In this document: positions 44,188 through 54,174 of the stretch, in pieces
How the letters are laid out: each line of letters opens with the position of its first letter
How positions within the stretch are numbered: the first letter of the stretch is position 1
Assembly: GCA_951813285.1 (NCBI GenBank)
Contig: OX638355.1
Span: 4,607,136-4,671,135 of the forward strand
DNA length: 64,000 nt
Source: Terriglobia bacterium
Lineage (GTDB): Bacteria; Acidobacteriota; Terriglobia; Versatilivoradales; Versatilivoraceae
Direction: 5' to 3'
Made by a program: the position numbers and the translations under genes
Notes under the pieces: generated by a model
Database searches by the model: none
Told to the model about the DNA's origin: nothing
What the model saw: only the letters and a program-made list of their open reading frames with translations

Positions 44188-45576
44188 TTAACCCAGCATT
44201 TGCGGCGTGATTTCCTTGCCCAGCAGGAAGTGTTTGCGGTCCGGATACCACAGGATCTGCTTGCCTCCGGCGTAACTCATGGCCCCGTAGAAGGACAGCC
44301 AGGTTCTGCCGCCCTCGGGCCCGCCGTTTCCGGGGCCCACCGCGACGTTTTCGGCATCGCAGAACACCTTGGGCTGGTTGAACCAGATGGGCTGATGGGC
44401 CTTGGGCTGGAACTCCCCGACGGCATAGAACATGGGAGCCCGGCGGGCGCCCATGTCGCCCGGCCCCTTGGCGCCGTAGCCGGTCCCGTCATGGTTCTGG
44501 AAGAAAAGGATGTAGCGGCCGTCCAGGAGTCGGTAAAGCGGGGCCGTATTCTTGGGATGGGGCATGAAGCGGCCCTGGTCGCGGATGCGCAGCGCTTCCG
44601 ACTTCCGCCAGACCCGGCCGTCGGAATCTTCCGACACGGAATACCAGACGTTGCCGGTAATCGTCCGCATGGCGGCAAACAGTCGCCCATCGGGCAGAAG
44701 CACTACCGCCGGCTCCTCGCCCAGGCTGTAGCCGCGGCTCCTGTGGGGCTCGAAGGGACAGGGCACTGATACGGAATCCCCCTCCGGGAGCCAGGTGAGC
44801 TTGAGGTCCCTGGGGTGGGGGCCGTCGTCGAGGTTGTCGAATCGAACGAATTCCGACCGGGAGTCGGGATACCATCCGGCGGGGCCGTTGGCCATGGGGA
44901 AGCGGCTCAAGCTGCTCCAGCGCGTAAACCCGAGCAGCATGCGGTCCTTGGAATCCCGAATGGATTGCTGCCAGAAGATCAGGTTTTTCTGCATCTTGGG
45001 ATCGGGGTGGTCGTACCTGGGACGCCGCCGGACCTCCAGGTCGGCTCCCTCCTGCCAGGTGTGGCCGTCATCGTCCGAGTAGATGCAGCGCTGCAGCGAG
45101 GTGACCGTGTAGGACATGTCGGTGACGCCCGTGTGCTTGTTGAACAACAGGTAGATGCGACCGCTGCGGCTCACCAGCGGAACGGCAAAGGCCGCCGTAA
45201 ATCCCGGGTGGTCGGTGGGGCCGACAATGGTTTCCGGCGCAGTCCAGGTCACCCCGCCGTCCCGGCTCCGCGAAGCCACGGTACGGTAGTCGCGGGACAT
45301 CTCGTAGGCTCCCTGGCTCCAGGTCGCCAGCAGGTCCCCCTTGGGGGTCTCCACCACGATGAGATGCTCGTTGTCCCCATCGTCTGCGAGCGGTTCAGGA
45401 GGCAGGTAGAGCACATGGTCAGGCTTGGTACGCTTCCACTCGTCGGTATAGCAGCGTTGCTGCCCGGCCCCGGCTCCCGAGCCGGACCCTTTGCTCCAGG
45501 AGACCCCTGGACCTGCCGCGCCCCCGGCCATCACCGGCACCGCTGCCAACGACTTGATGAGTTCTCGTCGATTCAT
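44188..45576 (-). CDS. Exported Asp-box (BNR) sialidase-like protein, second copy
   Basis: The 462-residue product has an N-terminal signal (MNRRELIKSLAAVPVMAGGA) and Asp-box motifs SRDGGVTW and SDDDGHTW. Blade stretches VLLPDGRLFAAMRTITGNVW and LLDGRYILFFQNHDGTGYG match the paralogue at 16349-17737 closely. A six-bladed propeller with exo-glycosidase or glycan-binding function is likely; the catalytic arginines are not confirmed. The gene starts with ATG preceded by AGGAAGAAG. Repeats fill the region downstream of its stop. Confidence 0.83.
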   Translation of the reverse strand: MNRRELIKSLAAVPVMAGGAAGPGVSWSKGSGSGAGAGQQRCYTDEWKRTKPDHVLYLPPEPLADDGDNEHLIVVETPKGDLLATWSQGAYEMSRDYRTVASRSRDGGVTWTAPETIVGPTDHPGFTAAFAVPLVSRSGRIYLLFNKHTGVTDMSYTVTSLQRCIYSDDDGHTWQEGADLEVRRRPRYDHPDPKMQKNLIFWQQSIRDSKDRMLLGFTRWSSLSRFPMANGPAGWYPDSRSEFVRFDNLDDGPHPRDLKLTWLPEGDSVSVPCPFEPHRSRGYSLGEEPAVVLLPDGRLFAAMRTITGNVWYSVSEDSDGRVWRKSEALRIRDQGRFMPHPKNTAPLYRLLDGRYILFFQNHDGTGYGAKGPGDMGARRAPMFYAVGEFQPKAHQPIWFNQPKVFCDAENVAVGPGNGGPEGGRTWLSFYGAMSYAGGKQILWYPDRKHFLLGKEITPQMLG

Positions 45577-45753
45577 CTTCTTCCTCCAACCGGTTCCCCA
45601 AGATTTGTCACTGGTTTGAGTGCCTCATCCACCGTTTCGCCCGGCCATTCGAGCCGCCGGCGTTCAGAAAGTATAGTCCAATCGCGGGACTCCCTGCACT
45701 GCTTTGATTCCAATTGGAGCCGGAGGCCGGCGACCGGTGAAAATGGGGCTCAT

Positions 45754-46182
45754 CTAGGTCAACGGATTCTTCCAACGCAACTCATCAAATCGGCCGAAAT
45801 CCAAATCGTTGGAATAGAGCGTGTAGCCGTGCTCGATGGCATAGGCTGCCATGTGAGCGTCCGTGGTCAGTCCAGATCCGCCCGGAACCGATCGAAGCAA
45901 CCCGGACAGAATGGGCCAATGGCGACCTGTGGGTGCAAGCAATTGGACATTGGGCTGTGCGAGCCAGCTTTCTGCAATATCCAGCGCTTGGCCCACATCG
46001 AGGGGGTATTCAAAAACGCGACGGTTGGTGGTGAGGCGGACAAAACCCAGCAGACCGGCGTAACACAACCCAACCGGTTGGTCCGACGAAAGAACTCCTT
46101 CCCACCAGCGGCGTGCTTGGGCATGGAATGGATTGGCCGCGTCCACCGCATAAACCAGAAGATTGACATCGGGAAGAATCAT
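45754..46182 (-). CDS. PIN-domain toxin (VapC-like), second pair
   Basis: The 142-residue protein has the PIN acidic site: LPDVNLLVYAVD at the start, a central helical core (YAGLLGFVRLTT), then LTTDAHMAAYAIEHG and LYSNDLDFGRF. It should be a metal-dependent RNase toxin. The start lies 8 bp after the stop of the ribbon-helix-helix gene, so the two are cotranscribed. It is unrelated in detail to the toxin at 27362-27763. Confidence 0.88.
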   Translation of the reverse strand: MILPDVNLLVYAVDAANPFHAQARRWWEGVLSSDQPVGLCYAGLLGFVRLTTNRRVFEYPLDVGQALDIAESWLAQPNVQLLAPTGRHWPILSGLLRSVPGGSGLTTDAHMAAYAIEHGYTLYSNDLDFGRFDELRWKNPLT

Positions 46183-46190
46183 TGGCGTGG

Positions 46191-46451
46191 CTATTCCTCC
46201 CGTTCCCGGCGCTCCTCGGTCTCAAGCTCGTCAACCAATTGGTTAAGCTTCACCGGGTCAAATCCCGGCCGCATGCCCAATTTGTGCACCCTTATGCGAT
46301 ACTTCTTCGCCCGCGGACGCTCCTGCCGGCTTTGCAGTCCCTCCCGCAAAAGGGCGTTTATGACCCGCTTCAGCGAGTGACCATGGCGCCGCCGCTGTTC
46401 TTGGATTTGGGCTGCGAGATCATCGTCAATGGTGAGTGTAGTACGCATCAT
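46191..46451 (-). CDS. Ribbon-helix-helix antitoxin (VapB-like), second pair
   Basis: The 86-residue protein begins MMRTTLTIDDDLAAQIQEQR and continues HSLKRVINALLREGL, the ribbon-helix-helix DNA-binding fold. The C-terminal part is charged and should neutralise the PIN toxin. The upstream A+T-rich stretch (about 46450-46490), with repeated ATGATGTCAA-like words, is the likely autoregulated promoter. The second ATG (46448) is equally possible as start. Confidence 0.86.
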   Translation of the reverse strand: MMRTTLTIDDDLAAQIQEQRRRHGHSLKRVINALLREGLQSRQERPRAKKYRIRVHKLGMRPGFDPVKLNQLVDELETEERREREE

Positions 46452-46693
46452 TGCATCATATAGTATGTGATATTTGATGTCAATGATGTCAATCCGGGTA
46501 TGCCTTCAGTTGCCGGATCAACAGGCTTGCTCGAGATCTATGTCTCAGACTTTCCTGTCTTCCCGGCCCAGATCCGCCCAAAAGCCGGTTGAGCCCCATG
46601 GATCGAGGCGGTACACTATCGGCCCCCGGACAGGCCTGGGGATTCTGTCCTGACACAGCCCCGGCCGCCTTGCTCCACCGAAAGGAATCCGAC

Positions 46694-47662
46694 ATGGGAT
46701 CTCGAATGCTTCTGGTTCTCTCCGCGTGCCTGCTCCTGGCTGGCGCCGCCGCCTGCCGAAGCCCGCAGCCTCCTTCCGAATGGTCCTTCGGCATTATCGG
46801 AGACCTGCCCTACGCACCGGTGGAGGAACCGCAGTTCGAAAACCTCATAGACGCCATGAACCGGGAGGACCTGGCCTTTGTGATCCACGTGGGCGACTTC
46901 AAGGGACAGAACGATCCCTGCGGTGACGACATCTACAGGCAACGCCTGGAGCAGTTCAACCGCTTCAGGCATCCCTTCATCTTCGTCCCCGGCGACAACG
47001 AATGGACCGACTGCCACAAACCGGAAACGCCTTCCGATCCCCTGGAGCGTTTGGCCTTCCTCCGCAAGGTCCTCTATCCCACCGACCGGACCCTGGGGCA
47101 GACCAGCTTCGAGCTGGAACGTCAAAGCAGCTTGCCCGCCTTTGCCCGCTTCAGGGAGAACAGCCGCTGGAGCCGGTCGGGCGTCCTCTTCGCCACCCTG
47201 CACGTGGTGGGAAGCAATGACGGATTCGGCCGTTGGCCGGAGGGAGACCGGGAGCATGCCCAGCGCCTGGCGGCCAACCGGGCCTGGATGGAAGCCGCCT
47301 TCCGTCTGGCCGCCGGGGACGGCTATCGGGCGCTGATGCTGGTTATCCATGGCAATCCTCGCTTCGACCTGCCCCCGGGAGATTCCCGGCGCTCCGGCTT
47401 CGAGGATTTTCTCGGCTCCCTGGAGGCCGAAATGCTGGCCTTTTCCAAGCCCGTGGTTCTGGTGCATGGAGACACCCATTACTTCAGAATCGACAAACCC
47501 CTGCGGAACTCCGAAACCCGCCGCCGAATCGTCCACCTCACCCGAGTGGAATCCTTCGGGGTTCCCGATGTCCACTGGCTGCGGGCGACGGTTCAGGAAG
47601 CCAACCCCAACGTCTTCGTCTTCGATCCGGTGTTGCTGTCGACCGATCGGGAGGAACCATGA
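46694..47662 (+). CDS. Lipoprotein metallophosphoesterase
   Basis: The start at 46694 has AAAGGA 8 bp upstream and gives a lipobox (LLAGAAAC). The 322-residue product has calcineurin-fold metal motifs GDLPYAP, HVGDFKG, VPGDNEWTD, VIHGNPRF and VLVHGDTH. It is probably a surface or periplasmic phosphatase or phosphodiesterase. The frame open from 46589 lacks a ribosome site. Its stop overlaps the amidase start (ATGA), so these two and the ribokinase form an operon. Confidence 0.88.
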   Translation: MGSRMLLVLSACLLLAGAAACRSPQPPSEWSFGIIGDLPYAPVEEPQFENLIDAMNREDLAFVIHVGDFKGQNDPCGDDIYRQRLEQFNRFRHPFIFVPGDNEWTDCHKPETPSDPLERLAFLRKVLYPTDRTLGQTSFELERQSSLPAFARFRENSRWSRSGVLFATLHVVGSNDGFGRWPEGDREHAQRLAANRAWMEAAFRLAAGDGYRALMLVIHGNPRFDLPPGDSRRSGFEDFLGSLEAEMLAFSKPVVLVHGDTHYFRIDKPLRNSETRRRIVHLTRVESFGVPDVHWLRATVQEANPNVFVFDPVLLSTDREEP

Positions 47663-49068
47663 GTTCGTCGGACATCGGTTACGCCAGCCTGACACAACAG
47701 GCAGAGTGGATCCGCACCAAAGCGCTTTCGCCGGTTGAGATCTTGGAGGCTCACCTGCAACGCGTCCAATCCTTCAACCCCTGGCTGAAAGCCGTCGTCA
47801 CCCTGGCAGACGGAAGCCGCGAGCGTGCCCGAGAGGCGGAGGTCGCCTTGATGAGGGGGGAGTCGTGGGGCCCCCTGCATGGCGTCCCCTTCACTGCCAA
47901 AGACTGTTTCGACACCGCCGGAGTCCGAACCACCCGCGGATCCAGACTGTTCGAGAACCGCATCCCTTCTCGGGACGCCACAGCAGTGGGCCGCCTCAAG
48001 CAGGCCGGAGCCATCCTGCTGGGCAAGACCAACCTTCCCGAATTCGCTCTGTGGTCCGAGACCTCCAACGAGGTGTTCGGCCAGACCGTGAATCCGTGGA
48101 ATGCGGAAAGGACAGCCGGAGGCTCCAGCGGCGGAGAGGCTGCCGCGCTTGCCGCCGGATTGTCGCCGCTCGGCATCGGCACCGACCTGGGAGGCTCCAA
48201 CCGGCTGCCCGCCCACTACTGTGGCATCGTGGGCTTCAAGCCCACTCAGGGCCGCATTCCCATCACGGGCCAGTTCCCCGAGGTGATGCCCCGCCATCTG
48301 CACGTGGGTCCCCTGACCCGCACCGTCCGGGACGCTGCCCTGGCGCTTTCGGTGCTGGCGGGACCCGATGGCCGCGACCCCTACGCCGTTCCGGTTCAGG
48401 CGCCCCACCGGGTGCCCTGGGACGCGCCGCTACCGCCGCTGAAGATCGGCTACTTTCCCGAAGGACCATTCCAGCCGGTAGCCAAAATCATTCAAGAGAC
48501 GGTCACCCGGGCCGCCGTCAAGCTGGCGAAACTGGGCTGCCGGGTGCAGCCGGTGGCCCTGGAGGGCTGGAAGCGGTCCAAGCCCATCGAGATGGTGATG
48601 AGACTGCTGGTGGCCGAGGCCGCTCACTACTTCGAGCCGGTCGTGGCCGGCAGGAAGGACCGGTTGGCGCCCTCGGTGCAACGGCTGCTGGATACTCCCC
48701 CGCCCGCTATCACCGACTACGTGGCGGCCCTGGCCGGTTGCGAGCAGCTCCGGGCCGACCTGATGCAGCACTTCTCCACCCATGACCTGCTACTGCTGCC
48801 GACGGCTCCGGTCACGGCCCACCCCCACGATGCCGTCAGCCTGAAGGTGGACGACCAGACGGTCCCGGCCGTGCACGCGGCCTCGATAACCCCGGCCTTC
48901 GGGATAACCGGCTCACCGGCAATCTCGGTCCCCTTCGGACTGAGCCCGGACGGCTTCCCCATCGGAGTCCAACTGGTAGCCCGCCATTTCGAGGAAGCCA
49001 CCCTCCTTCACGCGGCGGCGGCCCTGGAATCGACAGCTTCCCTGAAGACCCGCCGGCCTCCACTCTGA
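47659..49068 (+). CDS. Amidase-signature family hydrolase
   Basis: The ATG at 47659 overlaps the upstream stop and has GGGAGGAACC before it; the frame running from 47233 is in another gene and is rejected. The 469-residue protein shows the Ser-cisSer-Lys triad: Lys81 in FTAKD, Ser156/157 in GGSSGGE and the nucleophile Ser180 in GTDLGGSNR. It should hydrolyse an amide to acid and ammonia; the substrate is open. There is no signal peptide, so it is cytoplasmic. GatA is unlikely because no GatB/C genes are near. Confidence 0.92.
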   Translation: MSSSDIGYASLTQQAEWIRTKALSPVEILEAHLQRVQSFNPWLKAVVTLADGSRERAREAEVALMRGESWGPLHGVPFTAKDCFDTAGVRTTRGSRLFENRIPSRDATAVGRLKQAGAILLGKTNLPEFALWSETSNEVFGQTVNPWNAERTAGGSSGGEAAALAAGLSPLGIGTDLGGSNRLPAHYCGIVGFKPTQGRIPITGQFPEVMPRHLHVGPLTRTVRDAALALSVLAGPDGRDPYAVPVQAPHRVPWDAPLPPLKIGYFPEGPFQPVAKIIQETVTRAAVKLAKLGCRVQPVALEGWKRSKPIEMVMRLLVAEAAHYFEPVVAGRKDRLAPSVQRLLDTPPPAITDYVAALAGCEQLRADLMQHFSTHDLLLLPTAPVTAHPHDAVSLKVDDQTVPAVHAASITPAFGITGSPAISVPFGLSPDGFPIGVQLVARHFEEATLLHAAAALESTASLKTRRPPL

Positions 49069-49080
49069 CAAGGCATCCCG

Positions 49081-50007
49081 ATGAAGCCCATCCTGGTGAT
49101 CGGAAGTCTGAACATGGACTTTGTGGTTCAGACCGAGACGCTCCCCCTGCCCGGAGAGACCATCAAGGGAAGGGATTTCAGCATGATCCCCGGCGGCAAG
49201 GGGGCCAACCAGGCCGTGGCTGCCGCCAGGCTGGGCGGAAGCGTCCGCATGGTGGGCCGGGTGGGACAAGACGAGTTCGGCCGCACCCTGACCGAGGGGC
49301 TCGCCTCCGCCGGCGTCGACGCCGGCCAGGTGTTGCCCACTTCCGGCGTGGCCACCGGCGTGGCCCTCATTCTGGTGGAGCGGGAGGGACAGAACCAGAT
49401 CACCATTGCCGCCGGCGCCAACGACCGGCTGGAACCCCCGGATCTGGAACCGGCCTTCCAGGACTTCAGTCGGGGAATCGTTCTGCTGCAACTGGAGTCG
49501 CCCCTGCAGACGGTCGAGGCCGCCGCCCGCCTGGCCTGCCGGCGTGAGACGACCACCATTCTGGATCCCGCCCCGGCAGCCGCGCTACCTCAGACTCTGT
49601 TGCGCAACCTGGACTTCCTGACTCCCAACGAGACCGAGGCGCTGCTGCTGCTGGGAGAGCCGCCCGGTGAGATTCGCCTGGAGGATGCCCCCGCCCTGGG
49701 CCGCCGCCTGCTGGAGTTGGGACCCGCCACCGTGGTACTCAAGCTGGGAGACAAGGGCGCCTGGATGGTCAACCGCCACTTGAGCCGCCATTTTCCGGCC
49801 TATTCAGTCAAGCCGGTGGACGCCACCGCCGCCGGAGACACCTTCAACGGCGCCCTGGCCGTCAGCCTGGCCGAGGGGGCTTCGCTGCCCCGGGCCATCG
49901 GCTTCGCCAATGCCGCCGCCGCCCTTTCGGTGACCCTGCCGGGAGCGCAAGCCTCCATTCCCTCCCGCAGCCAGGTCGATCGCTACCGGGGCGAGCATCG
50001 AGGTTGA
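49081..50007 (+). CDS. rbsK: Ribokinase (PfkB family)
   Basis: The 308-residue protein has GSLNMDF and GGKGANQ (38-44), the PfkB signature 1 region, and DATAAGDTFNGA, signature 2 with the catalytic Asp. These features and the length match ribokinase, which phosphorylates ribose to ribose-5-phosphate. It follows the amidase by 12 bp. The combination with a phosphoesterase and an amidase suggests nucleoside or ribosyl-amide salvage, which is inference. Other PfkB sugar kinases cannot be excluded. Confidence 0.88.
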   Translation: MKPILVIGSLNMDFVVQTETLPLPGETIKGRDFSMIPGGKGANQAVAAARLGGSVRMVGRVGQDEFGRTLTEGLASAGVDAGQVLPTSGVATGVALILVEREGQNQITIAAGANDRLEPPDLEPAFQDFSRGIVLLQLESPLQTVEAAARLACRRETTTILDPAPAAALPQTLLRNLDFLTPNETEALLLLGEPPGEIRLEDAPALGRRLLELGPATVVLKLGDKGAWMVNRHLSRHFPAYSVKPVDATAAGDTFNGALAVSLAEGASLPRAIGFANAAAALSVTLPGAQASIPSRSQVDRYRGEHRG

Positions 50008-50137
50008 CGGCTGCTCATCCGCCCGCTGCGCCGCCACATGATGTGCCGTCCAAAAAAGAGTTATCCTCGAAGGACCCCAGGGCCACCAAGCGAGCCGGCT
50101 CTGCTTCAACGGCATGCACAGCCACGAAAAAATTTTT

Positions 50138-50292
50138 AACATGGATGCACAGGATATACAGGATTTGGTCTAAGGAGCTTGGTGTACTTTCATTCTGGGC
50201 ATCCGCAACCCCGGATCGGATCATCGCCCAAGCCAGCTTCCGGTGCAGAAACCTCACCTCCTCTTTATCCTGTGCATCCTGTGCATCCATGT
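50138..50292. repeat. Family A inverted-arm repeat, copy A5
   Basis: It starts AACATGGATGCACAGGAT and ends with the inverted arm in 9-bp units. Its interior includes a stretch (about 50199-50246, GGCATCCGCAACCCCGGATC and on) homologous to that of copies A2, A3 and A6. The remaining positions of the 50008-50441 spacer hold no gene I can support. Confidence 0.87.
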
Positions 50293-50441
50293 AAAAAAAT
50301 TCGTATCGATCGGCTGCGCCGTTGCCGGTTGATCCCAGTGGGAAGAGATATTCGAGACCGTGGTCCGGATGTAAGGATTTCCACGAGGGGCATTATACTA
50401 ACGATACCAGCCATTGGAACCGGTTCCGTGGTCGACCTCTC

Positions 50442-52325
50442 ATGAAGCCTCACCGTCGCCTTTTTTTACCTGCTTTTGCCGGATTCGTGCTGGCTCTGGG
50501 CGGAGTCTCGTCGATGGCTCAGACGGTCCCGGAATACGAGAAGCAGGCGGAGCAACTGCGCCGATACCACCAGGTCGAGGAAGCCATCGGGTTGCTCCAG
50601 GCCGGTCTGGAGAGGCACCCCGGCGAGCCCCGCCTGCTCCTTCCCCTGAGCCTGCTCCTGGCCGAGTCCGGGAGAGCGGACGAAGCCGAGGCGCACCTCC
50701 AACGGGTCTTGTCGTTGCAGCCGCTGGACCCCGAAACCCATCGCAGCCTGGGGGAAGCCTATCTGCGGCAGGGACGGCTTCCCCACGCAATCCGCCACTT
50801 TCAACAATCCATCCGGCTCAGCGACGGCGACGAGAGAGTCCACTACCGCCTGGCCTTCCTTTTTCTGATTCAGGAACGTCTGGATCAAGCATTGGAGCAC
50901 ACCCGTCGGGCCATCGAGATCGACCCCGGCGAGCCCCGATTTCGCCTGCTCTATTCCCTGCTGCTGGGAATCCAGGGACGCGAGGGAGACTCCTATGAGC
51001 AACTCAGGATCGCCCGCCGGTTGGCCCCCGCCGATGCGTCCATCCTCTTCCGGCTGAGTGAGAAGGAGCGCGCCGCCGGCCGCACCGCCACCGCCCTGGA
51101 ATCGCTGAAGCTGGCTTCCGGGGTGGACCCCGAGAACCCCCTCTATCACTCCGAGCTGGCCCAACTCCATGGCCAACTGGGGCAGGGTCGGGAGGCGGCC
51201 GAAGCCGCCCGCAAGGCCGGGCAGCTCTACCAGGCCTTCGAGGATTACATCGAGGCCCTGAATCTGATGGGCCGGGGGAAGACTCTCCAGGCCCTGCCTC
51301 TTCTGGAGCCGGCCGTGCAACGCCACCCGGAATTCACCAGCGGCAGCCTCTTGCTGGCAGACGCCTATCAGCGGCTGAAACGGCCTCAACCCGCCCTGCA
51401 GCTCTACCTCCAAATCCTGGAAAGGGATCCCTCCAATACCAAGGCCATGCAGGAGGCCACCTGGATCCTGGCCGGCCGGTCCGACTTCGGCTCGGCCCTG
51501 CGCATCCTGGCCGAGGTTCCCCAGGCCCATCTCAACCAGTCGCTGATCGAAGCCTACTGGAAACAGGATCAGCAACAGCCGGCCGCCGCCCTGGAGCGGT
51601 TTCGCCAGGTGGAAAGCAGGAATCCATTGAACCCGGGCCTGTTGCAATGGATCAGCTACTGTCTCTACACCCAGGGCCGGAAAGAGGAAGCCCTGAGAGT
51701 TCTGAGGAAGGTAGCCGACCTTCGACCGGAAGACGCCGGTGTCGAGCGGAGAATCGGGGAGATCGAGCTGGAAGGCCGCCGCGAGACGGCGTTCGGCCAC
51801 ATGGAGGCCAAGAACTGGGAGGCTGCGCTGGCAGCCTTCCGCGACCTGGCCGGGGAGACCGAAACCGGCGAGCGCCGGGCCTCCTATCAGCTCCACCTCG
51901 CCTACTGCCATCAGCAGCTGGGCCAGCTGCGCCAAGCGGCCCGGGCCTACACCAGCGGCCTGCGGTCCCACCCGGGAGCGCATTGGGCCCGGCTGAACCT
52001 GGCCTCAACGCTCTACCGGCTCTCCCGCTTCCGGGAGGCCGTCGAACAGTGGGAACGACTTCCCGGCCCCTCCAAAACCGCCCCGATCTATTTCCAACTG
52101 GGAATCTGCTACCTCCACCTGGACCGCTACGACCGGGCCGAGACGGCTTTCCGCCGGTCGCTGGAGAAAGGCAACCGCTCCCCCCAACTGCTCTACAACC
52201 TGGGAACCACCCTGCTGCGAAGGTTCAAGACCCCCGAGGGCTGGGCTCTGATTAGACGTTCAGCCGCCGCCAACTATCCGCCGGCCCTTGCCCTTCTCAG
52301 ACGGGCCGGCCTGACCGGGCGCTAG
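50442..52325 (+). CDS. Exported TPR-repeat protein
   Basis: The start at 50442 gives a signal peptide (FLPAFAGFVLALGGVSSMAQ). The 627-residue mature part is almost all tetratricopeptide repeats, with consensus-like stretches such as PDPETHRSLGEAYLRQGRL-type units and ALEHTRRAIEIDPGEPRFRL. TPR arrays are protein-binding scaffolds; this one is periplasmic or outer-membrane linked. The upstream frame from 50322 passes through intergenic DNA and is rejected. There is no catalytic motif, so its partner is unknown. Confidence 0.88.
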   Translation: MKPHRRLFLPAFAGFVLALGGVSSMAQTVPEYEKQAEQLRRYHQVEEAIGLLQAGLERHPGEPRLLLPLSLLLAESGRADEAEAHLQRVLSLQPLDPETHRSLGEAYLRQGRLPHAIRHFQQSIRLSDGDERVHYRLAFLFLIQERLDQALEHTRRAIEIDPGEPRFRLLYSLLLGIQGREGDSYEQLRIARRLAPADASILFRLSEKERAAGRTATALESLKLASGVDPENPLYHSELAQLHGQLGQGREAAEAARKAGQLYQAFEDYIEALNLMGRGKTLQALPLLEPAVQRHPEFTSGSLLLADAYQRLKRPQPALQLYLQILERDPSNTKAMQEATWILAGRSDFGSALRILAEVPQAHLNQSLIEAYWKQDQQQPAAALERFRQVESRNPLNPGLLQWISYCLYTQGRKEEALRVLRKVADLRPEDAGVERRIGEIELEGRRETAFGHMEAKNWEAALAAFRDLAGETETGERRASYQLHLAYCHQQLGQLRQAARAYTSGLRSHPGAHWARLNLASTLYRLSRFREAVEQWERLPGPSKTAPIYFQLGICYLHLDRYDRAETAFRRSLEKGNRSPQLLYNLGTTLLRRFKTPEGWALIRRSAAANYPPALALLRRAGLTGR

Positions 52326-52397
52326 CGAGGCCGTGCCTCAGACCGACAAGCATCGAACTCTCTGCAAATTTCGGAATCGGGACGGAATACCACGGAT

Positions 52398-53159
52398 ATG
52401 AATGTTGAAATACGCACCACCCAAACCATTCTGTCTCTGGATGCCGAGGGCCGGGACCGAGCCGCCCTCTGGTTTCCGGAATTGGTGGAGATCGGGGATA
52501 CCGCGGAGCGGCCCGTATTCTTCGACGGTCCTTCCCCCTGCCCCGTCTGGCAACCCCGGGACGGCTCGACCCTGGGTTACACGGTCGAGATCCCGGGGAG
52601 TCTGGCCATCGGCGCCGGCATCCGGTCACACTCGCTCGGATTCGACCTCAGCCTCGAGCTCACCAACGCGAGCACGCGAGACTGGAAGCAGGTGATTGCC
52701 GCCGTTTGCCTGCAACTGACGCCGGCAGCCTCCTTTCTGGACCTGACCCGGGAACGGACCGGCTGCGTGTGCGGCGGAAGAATCCGGTCCTTCGCCGACA
52801 TGAAGACCATCGGAGGGCGCCCCGTCTACCTGTTTTCATTCGTCCGCGACCACACCCCCCAGAAGCTGCACGGGGACCCCACCCGACCCGGAGCCAAGTG
52901 GAGCCACACGGTGGAGCGCCCCGACGACGGATTCCTGTGGGTGAGCGCCGACGGTTCCAACCGAACGCTCTGGATGGGATGGGACGACAGCCAGTTCCTC
53001 CAAAGCAACATCACCCCGGCCTACGGATGTGTCCACTCCAATCCCTTCTTCGGTGATATGGCTTCAGGAGAATCGGTTCGCAGGAGGGGCCGGATCGCCG
53101 TGCTGGAAGGCAGCCCCGAGGAGGCCCACAAGGCCTTCTTGAGCGAGTTCGGCGGGTAG
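52398..53159 (+). CDS. Conserved-looking protein of unknown function, 253 aa
   Basis: I do not recognise a family. The protein lacks a signal peptide and has a beta-rich composition with many Trp, Asp and Arg. It contains GCVCGGRIRSFADMKTIGG, a Cys pair that may bind a metal or form a disulfide, and a C-terminal part with LWMGWDDSQFLQSN. The fold might be a jelly-roll. It lies between a TPR gene and a phytanoyl-CoA dioxygenase-like gene on the same strand, spaced by 72 and about 210 bp. Confidence 0.7.
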   Translation: MNVEIRTTQTILSLDAEGRDRAALWFPELVEIGDTAERPVFFDGPSPCPVWQPRDGSTLGYTVEIPGSLAIGAGIRSHSLGFDLSLELTNASTRDWKQVIAAVCLQLTPAASFLDLTRERTGCVCGGRIRSFADMKTIGGRPVYLFSFVRDHTPQKLHGDPTRPGAKWSHTVERPDDGFLWVSADGSNRTLWMGWDDSQFLQSNITPAYGCVHSNPFFGDMASGESVRRRGRIAVLEGSPEEAHKAFLSEFGG

Positions 53160-53370
53160 TTGTGGCGTGGAAATCGACCGTTGTAAAGTACATTCTCGTT
53201 ATCCTCCTCGGTCAGTCAGATGTGAGCCAAAGTCCCCCTTGCCGCCCGGGGCTCAATGAGACTAAAATGTCGGGTTGATCCCGCCGGTTCGGAGGGTCTT
53301 CCGCTGGTCCTGTGCCGGCCTTCTTCCCGGATGCCGGCCGGCCCTAATGTGGCAATTCCAAGGAGAAACC

Positions 53371-54174
53371 GTGCACTTCACCCAGGAACAAATCGAATTC
53401 TTCCAAGCCAACGGATATCTGCTGGGCCCCCGGGTGCTGTCGGATGCCCGGATCGCGGAGTTGAAGCAGCGCATCCAGGGCATCCTGGACGGCAGCGTCT
53501 CCTTTCCCCAGCTCTACAAGGGAGAAACGGTGGAAAAGTCCGATGCCAAGGGTCAGTTGCCTTCGGTGAAGGTCGTCAACCTTTCCCGCCACGACTCGGT
53601 GTTTCGCAAGGTTCTAGGCAACGAGGCCGTCAGCACTCTGGCCCACGACCTCATGGAAGGACCGGTACGGCTCTGGGAAGACCAGATGATCTACAAGCCG
53701 CCCTTCGACAGGAAGACCACGTTGGGGTGGCACCAGGACTACACCTACTGGAGCCACGTCTATCCTTCGGACCTGGCCACCTGCTGGATCGCCATCGACG
53801 ATGCCACCGTCGACAATGGCTGCATGTACGTGGTTCCGGGAAGTCACCGCTGGGAGTTGGACTACTCCCGCGAGGACGTGGACGTGACCGACCCGGAGTG
53901 GCTCCTGAAGCGCTCCGATCTACCCGCCAAGGTGGAACCTGTGGCCTGTGAAGTGCCGGCCGGCCACTGCCATTTCCACCACTGCAGAACCTTTCACGGC
54001 TCCTACGGCAACAAGACCGACAACCCCCGGCGGAGCTACGTCATGCACCTGATGCCGGGAAATATCCGCCGCGCCGGCGATGACTGGAACGACCGCATGG
54101 CCTCGGTGGAGGGAGTGGCCGTGGGAGAGATCGTAAAAGGCCCCAGCTACCCGGAATTGCCGGTTTCGGCTTAG
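53371..54174 (+). CDS. Phytanoyl-CoA dioxygenase-family (PhyH) protein
   Basis: The GTG at 53371 with AAGGAG five bases upstream is the preferred start, over the ATG at 53347. The 267-residue protein has the 2-oxoglutarate/Fe(II) motif WHQD (His121, Asp123), the distal His209 in RTFHGSYGN and an Arg in RRSYVMHL. It should hydroxylate or otherwise oxidise a small organic substrate using 2-oxoglutarate. Its stop codon overlaps that of the convergent propeller-cupin gene. A more distant member is at 55539-56417. Confidence 0.9.
   Translation: MHFTQEQIEFFQANGYLLGPRVLSDARIAELKQRIQGILDGSVSFPQLYKGETVEKSDAKGQLPSVKVVNLSRHDSVFRKVLGNEAVSTLAHDLMEGPVRLWEDQMIYKPPFDRKTTLGWHQDYTYWSHVYPSDLATCWIAIDDATVDNGCMYVVPGSHRWELDYSREDVDVTDPEWLLKRSDLPAKVEPVACEVPAGHCHFHHCRTFHGSYGNKTDNPRRSYVMHLMPGNIRRAGDDWNDRMASVEGVAVGEIVKGPSYPELPVSA

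Noticed and set aside
47233-47658. N-terminal extension of the amidase
   Set aside because: It lies in another frame inside the metallophosphoesterase gene. The ATG at 47659 has a good ribosome site and the amidase fold starts there.
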